NCBI GenBank assembly: GCA_905207625.1
Contig: CAJLLT010000011.1
Location: 7,047 to 71,046, forward strand
DNA: 64,000 nt
Direction of reading: 5' to 3'
Source: an uncultured Eubacteriales bacterium
GTDB lineage: Bacteria; Bacillota; Clostridia; Oscillospirales; UBA644
Shown piece after piece: positions 1-8,021 of this stretch (within the stretch, counting starts at the first letter, position 1; every line of letters begins with the position of its first letter). The position numbers were made by a program, and so were the translations under genes. The notes under the pieces were generated by a model. The model had not been told where the DNA came from, ran no database searches, and worked only from the letters and a program-made list of their open reading frames with translations.

Positions 1-374
1 TTCCGGCAGACCACAGCTTTTTCCGCCTGGAGAAAGTATGTGTATCCGTCCTCAGTGACAGGAATAAGCCCTGTCTGTTCCGCTTTGTCGCAGTCCTTTC
101 CCGAGTGCGTTCCGCAGAAGGTGAACACCGGTCTGTACAGAGGGTCAAAATAGCATAAAGTGAACAGACTGTTTTCCTCCATGAACGAACAGGTATACCT
201 TTGCGGGCGGACGAATACGCAGACGCAGTCACTGTTCCAGATCTTCATGATCCCGCCCCAGGAAGCGGTCATCGTGTTGAACCTTTCTCCCCCGGAGGTA
301 AGGAGAAACATATTGTCATCTGAAGGGATTATTCCGGGGGCGAATGCGGGGGAATAGAGTTTGCTGATAAACAT
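1..374 (-). CDS. Flavin reductase family protein (C-terminus outside window)
   Basis: Only the N-terminal 124 codons are present; the gene runs off the left edge. The start ATG (complement of 372-374) follows an AAAGGTGAG ribosome site. The product begins MFISKLYSPA and contains FNTMTASWGG near residue 35, the FMN-contacting signature of the flavin reductase-like split-barrel family, then FCGTHSGKD near residue 90, also typical of that family in Clostridia. Members bind FMN and serve as NAD(P)H:flavin reductases or electron carriers in the cytoplasm. The gene starts 4 bases after the permease gene upstream, so the two are probably co-transcribed. The family is a confident call; substrate and partner are unknown. 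Confidence 0.82.
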   Translation of the reverse strand, partial: MFISKLYSPAFAPGIIPSDDNMFLLTSGGERFNTMTASWGGIMKIWNSDCVCVFVRPQRYTCSFMEENSLFTLCYFDPLYRPVFTFCGTHSGKDCDKAEQTGLIPVTEDGYTYFLQAEKAVVCR

Positions 375-378
375 TTTC

Positions 379-1410
379 TCACCTTTCTCTGATTGTTTTT
401 ATTACGGTTTTTGCCGTCAGCGCAAGAATCGGAGCGAATACTGTTCCGTAGAACCCGAAGAAACGGGTGCCGGTATACATGCAGGCCAGTGTTATGATGG
501 GGTGAAGCCCTACGGAGGATCCGGTAAGCTTCGGTTCGGTTATCTGCCTTACGGTCTCGGTTACGGTGGTGAGAACGATAAGTCCTGCGGCGAACGGTAT
601 ATCTCCGGTCATAAGGCTTATTGCAGCCCAGGGAAGGAGCACCATCGCACTTCCGAATACCGGAAGAAGATCAAACAGGGCTACCGCCGCACCTGTGGAA
701 ACAGGGTCGGGGATTTTCAGCAGAAAAAATCCGGCCGTCAGAAGAATTGTCATCAGACAGAAAATAATCCCGCCTGTTTTCAGCAGTTTCCTCAATCCCG
801 AGGTCACGGCTCTGAATACGGAGATTATTCTGTCTCCGGACTTTTCAGGCATAACGGATCCGATCGCATCCCCGATGCTTTTTCCGTCCGCCGCAAGGAG
901 AACCGAGGATACCGCCGCAGTCATTACTGCCGCCACCGCCGCCGGAAGCCGGAACAGAAGGGCTGCCACTGCCGCAAGTGCACCTGTTGCCCATTCAGTC
1001 AGCTTACCGAGAACGATTGCCGTCACGGTTTCCGGATCGGGAAAGACCGACGGGAGGTTCCCGAGTATGCGGCGGATAATTCTTTCTGTCGCCAGGCGGA
1101 AATCAGAAGAGATCACCCTTCCCAGAAGCACCGTGACTTTATCGTAAAGAATATTTGCCGTAAAAGCCGCAGCCGCAGCCGCGCACAGCCATACTGCCAC
1201 GGTCACGGATATCCGGAGCGCTTTGCCTGTCTGCCGGTGCAGGATTTTTTCCGTCAGTTTTCTTACTCCGGAAGCCACTCCCATACCCACCAGGAATGGC
1301 ATTGCCGCAGGAAGCAGGTATTTCAGCGTCAGAAAACCCGCACCGATGCATATGCACGCAATTGCCGCGTCAAGGACGACGGAGAGCTTCTTTTCGGTCC
1401 GCAGGAGCAA
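379..1410 (-). CDS. AI-2E family transporter / YtvI-like permease
   Basis: A 343-residue polytopic membrane protein with hydrophobic stretches near residues 10-45, 65-90, 150-185, 215-240 and 265-330. The overall pattern and the late PVFGSAMVLLPWA segment fit the AI-2E transporter (UPF0118) family, which includes the sporulation protein YtvI and PerM-like permeases. Translation probably starts at TTG (complement of 1408-1410): a GGAGGTG ribosome site lies 7 bases upstream, whereas the nearby ATG is in another frame. The flavin reductase gene follows after 4 bases. The name AI-2E is a family label and does not show autoinducer transport here; a sporulation role is possible but unproven. Confidence 0.75.
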   Translation of the reverse strand: MLLRTEKKLSVVLDAAIACICIGAGFLTLKYLLPAAMPFLVGMGVASGVRKLTEKILHRQTGKALRISVTVAVWLCAAAAAAFTANILYDKVTVLLGRVISSDFRLATERIIRRILGNLPSVFPDPETVTAIVLGKLTEWATGALAAVAALLFRLPAAVAAVMTAAVSSVLLAADGKSIGDAIGSVMPEKSGDRIISVFRAVTSGLRKLLKTGGIIFCLMTILLTAGFFLLKIPDPVSTGAAVALFDLLPVFGSAMVLLPWAAISLMTGDIPFAAGLIVLTTVTETVRQITEPKLTGSSVGLHPIITLACMYTGTRFFGFYGTVFAPILALTAKTVIKTIRER

Positions 1411-1480
1411 TTGCCATCACCTCCGAAAACCCGCTGTATGCAAATTCTATGAATTTTTTCGGGAAAAATTCCCGTTTCTA

Positions 1481-1509
1481 TTGACTATTTGTCCGGAATG
1501 GACTATAAT
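1481..1509 (+). promoter_or_regulatory. SigA-type promoter of the aldolase gene
   Basis: TTGACT (1481-1486) and TATAAT (1504-1509) are separated by 17 bases, a near-perfect vegetative promoter. It lies just upstream of AAGGAGA (1531-1537) and the ATG at 1545, giving a short leader. Confidence 0.88.
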
Positions 1510-1544
1510 GTCGGTATAAAGAATATTGTCAAGGAGATTTTACC

Positions 1545-2573
1545 ATGCCTGTAGTAAATTACGAACAGTATTGCAAAATGATGCAGACCGCATACAAGGA
1601 GCATTACGCATACCCCGCAATAAACGTTTTTGACATTGAATCCATCAATGGCGTTCTTGCCGGTCTTGCGGAAGCCAAATCCGACGGTATTATCCAGATT
1701 TCCACCGGCGGCGGAGCTCACGCGTCCGGCGCAACCGTCAAAGATTCCGTGCTCGGTGCCATTGCACTGGCAAATTATGTTCACCTTGTTGCCGACAGAT
1801 ACAACATCAATGTTGCCCTTCATACCGACCACTGCCAGGCGGATAAGGTCGACACTTTCCTTATGCCTCTGGTTGAAGAGACCGAGCGCCGTCGTGCCGC
1901 TGGCCTGCCCAACCTTTTCAACAGCCATATGTTTGACGGTTCCGCACTTCCTCACACCGAAAATATAAAGATTGCCGCAAAGATCCTCGAGCGTTGCGCG
2001 AAGAGCGATATCGTTCTTGAGGTCGAAGCCGGTGTCGTAGGCGGCGAAGAAGACGGTGTCAATACCGAAAATGTCCACAGAGACAAGCTTTACACCACCC
2101 CCGAAGATATGCTTATGGTTGAGGAAGCTCTCAAGAAAGTCGGCGGTACATATACCCTTGCCGCAACCTTTGGCAACGTTCACGGCGTCTACAAACCCGG
2201 TAATGTCAAGCTCAATCCGAAGATCCTCAAAGCCGGTCAGGACGCTCTCCAGGCCAAATACGGTCCCGATGCCCACTACCTGCTGGTATTCCACGGCGGC
2301 TCCGGTTCTCCGAAGGAGGATATCGAGGAAACGCTACAGTACGGTGTCATCAAGATGAACGTCGATACCGACACCCAGTATGCGTTCACCCGTCCCGTTG
2401 CCGCTCATATGTTCACCAATTATGACGGTGTTCTCAAGGTTGACGGCGAAGTCGGCGTGAAGAAGGTTTATGATCCCCGTTCTTACCTCAAGAAGGGCGA
2501 AGCGGGCGTTACCGCAAGAGTTGTGGAGGCGTGCAACGATCTGCACTCTGCCGGAAAGACTCTCTGCAAATAA
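1545..2573 (+). CDS. fba: Class II fructose-1,6-bisphosphate aldolase
   Basis: Zinc-dependent aldolase that interconverts fructose 1,6-bisphosphate with glyceraldehyde 3-phosphate and dihydroxyacetone phosphate in glycolysis and gluconeogenesis. The 342 residues carry the class II landmarks: HTDHCQ near residue 85 (catalytic Asp and zinc-binding His), EVEAGVVGGEEDGV near 160, NVHGVYKPG near 210 (zinc ligand and phosphate loop), HGGSGSP near 250, and NVDTDTQ near 275. Length and motif spacing fit the longer class IIA type. The gene is monocistronic: strong promoter at 1481-1509, ribosome site AAGGAGA and a hairpin terminator right after the stop. These signals suggest high constitutive expression. 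Confidence 0.96.
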   Translation: MPVVNYEQYCKMMQTAYKEHYAYPAINVFDIESINGVLAGLAEAKSDGIIQISTGGGAHASGATVKDSVLGAIALANYVHLVADRYNINVALHTDHCQADKVDTFLMPLVEETERRRAAGLPNLFNSHMFDGSALPHTENIKIAAKILERCAKSDIVLEVEAGVVGGEEDGVNTENVHRDKLYTTPEDMLMVEEALKKVGGTYTLAATFGNVHGVYKPGNVKLNPKILKAGQDALQAKYGPDAHYLLVFHGGSGSPKEDIEETLQYGVIKMNVDTDTQYAFTRPVAAHMFTNYDGVLKVDGEVGVKKVYDPRSYLKKGEAGVTARVVEACNDLHSAGKTLCK

Positions 2574-2586
2574 GTTGTTTTTTACG

Positions 2587-2620
2587 GACGGTACCGCTTA
2601 CGGGCGGTGCCGTCTTTTTT
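2587..2620 (+). terminator. Rho-independent terminator after fba
   Basis: An 11-bp stem (2587-2597 with 2604-2614, one G-T pair) is followed by TTTTTT at 2615-2620. It begins 14 bases after the fba stop codon. Confidence 0.92.
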
Positions 2621-2631
2621 AAGGGGATACC

Positions 2632-3789
2632 ATGACTGAACGTATTTATTATTCCTCGGTTTTTACCGATGTTTTCCGCTCCGAGGTTACCGGATGCTTC
2701 AGGACTGACCGGGGTTATGAAGTTACCCTTGCCGCGACTGCTTTTTATCCGGAAGGGGGCGGTCAGCCGGCTGACAGGGGAACTGTCAACGGGATTGAGG
2801 TGCTTGACGTACAGGAAAGGAACGGGGAAGTCGTACACCTTCTTTCCAGGGCGATCGCTCCCGGGACGGAGGCGGAGGGCCGTATCGATATGCCCCGCCG
2901 TATGCGTCTTATGCGTAATCATTCTGGGGAACATATCCTTTCCGGGATAATCTGCTCCCGGTTTGGCTGTTCCAATGTGGGATTCCACATGGGAACGGAT
3001 TTTATGACCCTGGATTTCAGTGCGGTTCTGACCGGGGAGGATATTGACAGGGCGGAGGAGGCTGCAAACGACGCTGTTCTTTCAAATATCCCCTCGGAAA
3101 TATTTTATACGGACGGCTCGGAAGATATCGAATACCGCAGTAAAAAGGCTATAGAGGGAAATGTCCGTATCGTTCGTTTCGGTTCCTGCGATACCTGTGC
3201 CTGCTGCGGACTTCATGTACCCTCTTCGGGGTATATAGGAGTTATAAAAGTTCTGTCCTGGCAGCATTCCCGGGGAGGTACAAGACTTTTTGTGGTTTGC
3301 GGCAAGGACGCATATCTTGATTATAGGGCAAAAAACGATCAGGTTTACCGTTGCGGAGATCTGCTTTCCGCAAAGCCTCTTCAAATAGGGGAAAGCGTCG
3401 AAAAGCTGATTGCGGACAAGGCTGAGCTGAAACATGCCCTGGAAGAAGAAAAGATGAAAAGCTTCGAACTCATCCTGGATTTTGCCGCAAAGGGCAAAAA
3501 TACCCCCGCTGTATTTGTACAGACGGAGGACGGGGATCTTGTGGGCAGATTCGCCGTGTCTGCCGCTCAGGGAAGAGCCAAGGCTGCCGTTATCGGAGGC
3601 GGGGATGGGAAATACCGGTATGCCCTTGTTTCCGCGGGATCGGATATACGGGGTGACGCAAAGGTTCTGAATGATACTTTCTCCGGCAGGGGCGGGGGAA
3701 AGGCTGAAATGTGCCGCGGGAGTCTCAGCGGCACTGAAGAAACGATCAGGGAAAAGCTTACGGAACTGGGCTACGAGGTGTGTTTATGA
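2632..3789 (+). CDS. AlaX-type alanyl-tRNA editing protein with DHHA1-like C-terminus
   Basis: A 385-residue protein resembling the detached editing part of alanyl-tRNA synthetase. The N-terminal beta-barrel has the FYPEGGGQPADRG motif near residue 38. The editing domain has the zinc motif HSGEH near residue 96 and a second metal site in CDTCACCGLH near residue 187. The last ~130 residues resemble the DHHA1 domain, ending with a GGGKAEMCRG segment near 355, as in long AlaX forms. Known relatives hydrolyse mischarged Ser-tRNA-Ala or Gly-tRNA-Ala. AAGGGGA (2621-2627) precedes the ATG. The SDR gene begins in an ATGA overlap with this stop, so the two are translationally coupled. Confidence 0.87.
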   Translation: MTERIYYSSVFTDVFRSEVTGCFRTDRGYEVTLAATAFYPEGGGQPADRGTVNGIEVLDVQERNGEVVHLLSRAIAPGTEAEGRIDMPRRMRLMRNHSGEHILSGIICSRFGCSNVGFHMGTDFMTLDFSAVLTGEDIDRAEEAANDAVLSNIPSEIFYTDGSEDIEYRSKKAIEGNVRIVRFGSCDTCACCGLHVPSSGYIGVIKVLSWQHSRGGTRLFVVCGKDAYLDYRAKNDQVYRCGDLLSAKPLQIGESVEKLIADKAELKHALEEEKMKSFELILDFAAKGKNTPAVFVQTEDGDLVGRFAVSAAQGRAKAAVIGGGDGKYRYALVSAGSDIRGDAKVLNDTFSGRGGGKAEMCRGSLSGTEETIREKLTELGYEVCL

Positions 3790-4544
3790 AAGCTCTTATA
3801 ACCGGCGCAAGCTCCGGGATAGGTTCAGAGATCGCAAAATGCCTGGCGGACATGGGCTGTGATCTTATTCTTGTGGCAAGGCGGAGAGATGCTTTGGAAA
3901 CTCTGGCCCGGAGTCTGGGAAAAAAAGTTTCGGTCAGGATCATTTCAACGGATCTTTCGGTTCGGGAGAACTGTTTTGAACTGTACGGAAAAACCTCCTG
4001 CGAAAACGTGGATATACTTGTGAACAATGCCGGTTTCGGGGTCTTCGGGAATTTTGCGGAGACCGATCTCGACCGGGAACTGAGTCTCATTGATACAAAC
4101 GTTACGGCGGTGCATATCCTGACGAAACTTTTTCTGAAGGACTTTGTTGCCGCCGATAAGGGCCGGATCCTGAATGTGGCTTCCTCTGCCGCATTTACCG
4201 TAGGTCCTCTGATGAGCGCGTACTATGCTTCAAAATCCTATGTCTTCCGCCTTTCTCAGGGAATTTCGGAGGAACTTCGCCGGGCGGGCAGCCGGGTGAG
4301 TATGAGTGTGCTTTGCCCCGGTCCCGTTGATACGGAATTCAATGACGTTGCAGGCGTCAGATTCGGGGTTCCGGCAATGAAAAGCCCGGATGTGGCAAGA
4401 ATTGCCGTTGACGGACTTCTGAATGGAAAGAAGGTCATAGTTCCCGGCGCAGCGATAAAATTCGGACGTATTGCGGGAAAACTTCTCCCCGACGGGATCC
4501 TTGCCCGGGTTGGATACAACATACAGAAAAAGAAGGAACGCTGA
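3786..4544 (+). CDS. SDR family NAD(P)-dependent oxidoreductase
   Basis: A classical short-chain dehydrogenase/reductase of 252 residues. The Rossmann cofactor loop GASSGIG is near residue 6, NNAG near residue 80, the catalytic Ser lies in VASSAA near 127, and the YxxxK pair sits in YYASK near residue 140. I place the start at ATG 3786, which overlaps the previous stop as ATGA; GAGGTG at 3775-3780 is its ribosome site. An in-frame GTG six bases upstream overlaps that site and is less likely. The substrate cannot be read from the sequence. A basic tail (IQKKKER) ends the protein. Confidence 0.86.
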   Translation: MKALITGASSGIGSEIAKCLADMGCDLILVARRRDALETLARSLGKKVSVRIISTDLSVRENCFELYGKTSCENVDILVNNAGFGVFGNFAETDLDRELSLIDTNVTAVHILTKLFLKDFVAADKGRILNVASSAAFTVGPLMSAYYASKSYVFRLSQGISEELRRAGSRVSMSVLCPGPVDTEFNDVAGVRFGVPAMKSPDVARIAVDGLLNGKKVIVPGAAIKFGRIAGKLLPDGILARVGYNIQKKKER

Positions 4545-4860
4545 AATTTCCGGGCTGCGGTCCGGACACGGTGAAATTGTTCCCGGTACCGGTTTCGGTG
4601 AATACGGGCGTTTCAACATGAATACACTGATACTGAGGCGGAGACTGTTTTCTTACAGTCTCCGCCCGTCTGTGCCGTCGGCACAGACAGGCAACCCCCA
4701 GTATGTCGGGGTTTGCCGCAGTGCTCCGCGGAATACGGAGAAAAATTCTTTGTTGTATCTGCCTGAAAATTTCCGGTCTCTGCAAAATGAAAGGGATGCG
4801 AATTCCGCATCCCTTTCGTGCATTTCGATTTGATTTTATATTCCGGAGATCCGGATCGGC
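4545..4860. other. Intergenic stretch with tandem hairpins between convergent genes
   Basis: I see no gene here. The stretch holds four hairpins. Three stand in a row: 4637-4666 (11-bp stem), 4668-4688 (9-bp stem, 3-base loop) and about 4690-4717 (imperfect). None has a T-tract on the plus strand, so the first may be a weak terminator for the SDR operon. The fourth, 4790-4816, is listed separately as the gdhA terminator. Confidence 0.6.
4786..4816 (-). terminator. Terminator of gdhA
   Basis: An 11-bp perfect stem (4790-4800 with 4806-4816) with a 5-base loop, followed on the minus strand by CATTTTG. It lies 45 bases past the gdhA stop. Confidence 0.75.
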
Positions 4861-6207
4861 TTAATAAGCGATGCCCTGGGCTTTCATTGCTTCCGCAACC
4901 TTCAGGAATCCGGCGATATTCGCGCCTGCAACCAGGTTTCCTTCGCAACCGTATTCCTTTGCCGCTTCTGCAGCGTTCTTGTAGATGTTGACCATGATGG
5001 AATGAAGCTTTTCGTCAACCTCTTCGGAAGTCCAGGACAGACGGATGGAGTTCTGGCTCATCTCAAGACCGGAGGTTGCGACACCGCCGGCATTTGCCGC
5101 CTTTGCGGGCCCGAAGAGAACGTTGTGGGACTGGAAGTATTCTATGGCTTCGGGGGTAGAGGGCATATTCGCACCTTCCGCTACAGCCATAACGCCGTTG
5201 GCCACAAGAGCTTTTGCGTCATCGAGGTTGACCTCGTTCTGGGTAGCGCAGGGAAGAGCTATGTCACATTTGATGGTCCATACTCCGTGTCCCTCTTTGT
5301 ATACGGAACCCGGAACTCTCTTGGCATATTCGGAAATTCTTCCTCTTTCGACTTCCTTGATCTGCTTTACAACCGCAAGGTTTATGCCGTTTGCGTCATA
5401 AACATAGCCGTTGGAGTCGGACAAGGAAACGACCTTTGCTCCGAGAGCGGTGGCTTTTTCGGCGGCATATATAGCGACGTTTCCGGAGCCGGAAATGCAG
5501 ACCGTTTTGCCGTTGAAGGAAGAGCCGTTGTGCTCAAGCATTTCTTTGGTGAAGTAGCACAGGCCGTAACCGGTGGCTTCGGGTCTTATGAGGGATCCGC
5601 CGTAGCTCAGACCTTTTCCGGTCAGAACGCCGGTGAATTCATTACGCAGACGCTTGTACTGACCGAACAGGAATCCGATCTCTCTTGCACCCACGCCTAT
5701 GTCGCCCGCGGGAACGTCGGTATCCGCACCGATATGCTTTGCGAGTTCAGTCATGAAGCTCTGGCAGAAACGCATGATCTCACCGTCGGACTTGCCTTTG
5801 GGATCAAAGTCGGAACCGCCCTTGCCGCCGCCCATGGGAAGGCTTGTAAGGCTGTTCTTGAATATCTGCTCAAAACCGAGGAATTTGATAACGGAAAGAT
5901 TGACGGAGGGGTGGAGTCTCAGACCGCCCTTGTAAGGACCGATGGCGGAGTTGAACTGAACTCTGTAACCTCTGTTTACCTGAACCTTGCCCTTGTCGTC
6001 AACCCAGGATACTCTGAAAATTATCATGCGTTCGGGCTCGACTATACGGTCGAATACGCCCGCTTCGATAAGGTCGGGACGTTTGTCCGCAACGGGTTCG
6101 ATAGTCTCGAGAACCTCTCTGACCGCCTGGAGAAATTCCGGCTGGTCGGGATCTCTCTTGCAGACCTTCTCGTAAACGCCTGCAAGGTAGCTGTTTTTGA
6201 ATGCCAT
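4861..6207 (-). CDS. gdhA: NADP-type glutamate dehydrogenase
   Basis: Converts 2-oxoglutarate and ammonium to glutamate, a main route of nitrogen assimilation in anaerobes. The 448-residue length is typical of hexameric bacterial GDH. Landmarks are the substrate segment GPYKGGLRLHPSVN near residue 75, PMGGGKGGSDFDPKGKSD near residue 110 with the catalytic lysine, and the GSGNVA nucleotide loop near 235. The start ATG (complement of 6205-6207) follows GGGAGGAAAG. A reading frame open further upstream adds about 31 residues that no family member has. A clear promoter lies at 6260-6288 and a terminator follows the stop, so the gene appears monocistronic. Confidence 0.96.
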   Translation of the reverse strand: MAFKNSYLAGVYEKVCKRDPDQPEFLQAVREVLETIEPVADKRPDLIEAGVFDRIVEPERMIIFRVSWVDDKGKVQVNRGYRVQFNSAIGPYKGGLRLHPSVNLSVIKFLGFEQIFKNSLTSLPMGGGKGGSDFDPKGKSDGEIMRFCQSFMTELAKHIGADTDVPAGDIGVGAREIGFLFGQYKRLRNEFTGVLTGKGLSYGGSLIRPEATGYGLCYFTKEMLEHNGSSFNGKTVCISGSGNVAIYAAEKATALGAKVVSLSDSNGYVYDANGINLAVVKQIKEVERGRISEYAKRVPGSVYKEGHGVWTIKCDIALPCATQNEVNLDDAKALVANGVMAVAEGANMPSTPEAIEYFQSHNVLFGPAKAANAGGVATSGLEMSQNSIRLSWTSEEVDEKLHSIMVNIYKNAAEAAKEYGCEGNLVAGANIAGFLKVAEAMKAQGIAY

Positions 6208-6259
6208 TTGTACTTTCCTCCCAGAAATATAAGATTTTATAATGTTTCTACATTTTCCG

Positions 6260-6288
6260 ATTATACTCCAACCCACCGAAAAAATCAA
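6260..6288 (-). promoter_or_regulatory. SigA-type promoter of gdhA
   Basis: On the minus strand TTGATT (6288-6283) and TATAAT (6265-6260) are separated by 17 bases. The predicted leader is about 45 bases. Confidence 0.85.
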
Positions 6289-6386
6289 TAAGGGTTGCAA
6301 AAAAAACTATTTTTTTTAATATTCGCGCCAAATTTCCGCAGGTCCGGGCATTAACGGATTTGTTGCTTTTTGCGTAAAAAAAGGTA

Positions 6387-6415
6387 TTGATTTTTTCGTA
6401 AATATATAGTATAAT
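6387..6415 (+). promoter_or_regulatory. SigA-type promoter of the recA operon
   Basis: TTGATT (6387-6392), 17 bases, TATAAT (6410-6415). I searched the region for a Gram-positive LexA box (GAAC-N4-GTTC) and found none. Confidence 0.83.
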
Positions 6416-6478
6416 GTACTTAAATTGATATTATGACGAAAGGGAGAAGGTCTGCTTTCGTGCGGACCGGAACATAAA

Positions 6479-7561
6479 ATGCAGGAAGATAAGAAAAAAG
6501 CCCTTGAAGCCGCGATTTCGCAGATCGAACGCAGTTGCGGGAAAGGCTCCGTTATGCTGTTGGGGCAGAATACCGCTATGAACGTGGATCATATTCCCAC
6601 GGGTTCGTTTTCCCTGGATATGGCTCTCGGTGTCGGAGGCGTTCCGAAGGGCAGAATAATTGAGATATACGGCCCGGAGAGTTCCGGTAAGACCACCGTG
6701 GCGCTTCATATGGTTGCGGAGACCCAGAAACTCGGTGGAACCGCAGCTTTTATCGACGCGGAACACGCCCTTGACCCTGTGTATGCTTCAAACCTCGGAG
6801 TAGATATAGATTCTCTGCTTGTATCCCAGCCGGACAGCGGCGAACAGGCTCTGGAAATAACAGAGACTCTCGTACGCAGCGGTGCTGTGGACATTATTGT
6901 TGTGGACTCTGTTGCCGCACTCGTTCCCCGTCAGGAGATTGAGGGAGAAATGGGAGACAGCCATGTGGGTCTTCAGGCGAGACTTATGAGCCAGGCAATG
7001 AGAAAACTCAACGGTACCATTTCAAAAACCGGATGCGTCGCGGTATTCATTAACCAGCTCCGGCAGAAGGTAGGCGTAATGTACGGAAATCCTGAGACCA
7101 CGACCGGAGGTATTGCCCTTAAATTCTATGCTTCCGTGCGTCTTGACGTCCGTAAGATAGAGACCCTGAAGGTGGGCAGCGAACCTGTGGGCTCCCGTAC
7201 CAGAGTGAAGGTGGTCAAGAATAAGGTCGCTCCTCCCTTCAAAGAAGCGGAATTTGATATTCTGTACGGAAAAGGGATTTCCAAAGAAGGCGAAATACTT
7301 GATGTTGCCGTCAAACTCGGTGTCATTGTCAAGAGCGGCGCATGGTTTGCCTATAACGGGGACAGACTCGGACAGGGCAGAGATAATGTCCGTGAATACA
7401 TCAGATCCAATCCCGGACTTATGGCTGAACTGGAGGAGAAGGTCAAGGCTGCGATAGCCGCCGGTTCCCCGGCTGCCACAGCCGCGGCAAAGACTCCCGC
7501 AAAAGCTCCTGCGGCGAAACCCGTGTCCGTAGACGTGGGCGCTGACGATTTTGATGAATAA
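6479..7561 (+). CDS. recA: RecA recombinase
   Basis: Strand-exchange ATPase of homologous recombination and co-protease for SOS induction. The 360 residues show the Walker A motif GPESSGKTT near residue 62, the invariant MSQAMRKL segment near 175, loop 2 with QLRQKVGVMYGNPETTTGG near 190-210, and an Ala/Pro/Lys-rich linker ending in the acidic tail DVGADDFDE. The start ATG at 6479 is fixed by homology, but the nearest Shine-Dalgarno-like sequence, AGGGAGAAGG (6441-6450), lies about 28 bases upstream, in the loop of a small hairpin (see findings). recX overlaps the 3' end. First gene of a six-gene operon. Confidence 0.97.
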   Translation: MQEDKKKALEAAISQIERSCGKGSVMLLGQNTAMNVDHIPTGSFSLDMALGVGGVPKGRIIEIYGPESSGKTTVALHMVAETQKLGGTAAFIDAEHALDPVYASNLGVDIDSLLVSQPDSGEQALEITETLVRSGAVDIIVVDSVAALVPRQEIEGEMGDSHVGLQARLMSQAMRKLNGTISKTGCVAVFINQLRQKVGVMYGNPETTTGGIALKFYASVRLDVRKIETLKVGSEPVGSRTRVKVVKNKVAPPFKEAEFDILYGKGISKEGEILDVAVKLGVIVKSGAWFAYNGDRLGQGRDNVREYIRSNPGLMAELEEKVKAAIAAGSPAATAAAKTPAKAPAAKPVSVDVGADDFDE

Positions 7562-8021
7562 TGACGCTTATGACAAGCTTCTGGATATTCTGTCCTACAA
7601 GGACTATTCGTCCGTGGAGGTTTTTTCAAAGCTTGTCAGAAAGGGATTTTCCGAACAGGACAGCGCCGCTGCGGTAGCCCGCGCGGTAAAAAACGGGCTG
7701 ATAGACGATGCCCGTTATGCCGAGAGTGTTGCGGAGCGCAAAATGTCCGCAATGGGAAGACGGGGCGTTGAAAACGAACTTCTCCAGCGCGGAATAGACA
7801 GAACTATGTGCCGGCAGATACTGGATGAGCTTTATTCGGATTTCGACCCATGCGATGACATTGTCTCGCAGATGGAAAAAAAACTCCGGGGACAGGACCT
7901 GCGGGACCCGAAAGTCCGTAACCGTGTTTTCGGTTCTTTTGCCCGGAAAGGCTATGATTTTGAGGATATAAGCAGAGCGTTTGAACTCTGCGGAAAAAAC
8001 AGAGAAAACGAAGATGAATGA
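7554..8021 (+). CDS. recX: Regulatory protein RecX
   Basis: Small three-helix-repeat protein that binds inside the RecA filament groove and tunes its activity. It has 155 residues and contains RKGFSEQDSAAAVARAVKNGLIDDARYAE near residues 28-55, the classic first RecX repeat with the D-D-x-x-Y-A signature, plus two further repeats. The start ATG at 7554 overlaps the last 8 bases of recA; no separate ribosome site is seen, which suggests translational coupling. The rimO start overlaps its 3' end by 8 bases. Confidence 0.9.
   Translation: MNNDAYDKLLDILSYKDYSSVEVFSKLVRKGFSEQDSAAAVARAVKNGLIDDARYAESVAERKMSAMGRRGVENELLQRGIDRTMCRQILDELYSDFDPCDDIVSQMEKKLRGQDLRDPKVRNRVFGSFARKGYDFEDISRAFELCGKNRENEDE

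Noticed and set aside
361..1452. A 363-codon plus-strand open frame
   Set aside because: Antisense to the permease gene; its translation is low-complexity and rich in Arg/His/Cys, without any domain.
5002..6291. A 429-codon plus-strand open frame
   Set aside because: Exactly opposite gdhA; no homology-like motifs and no ribosome site. It is a shadow of strong codon bias.
6300..6478. LexA (SOS) box before recA
   Set aside because: I looked for GAAC-N4-GTTC and close variants and found none.
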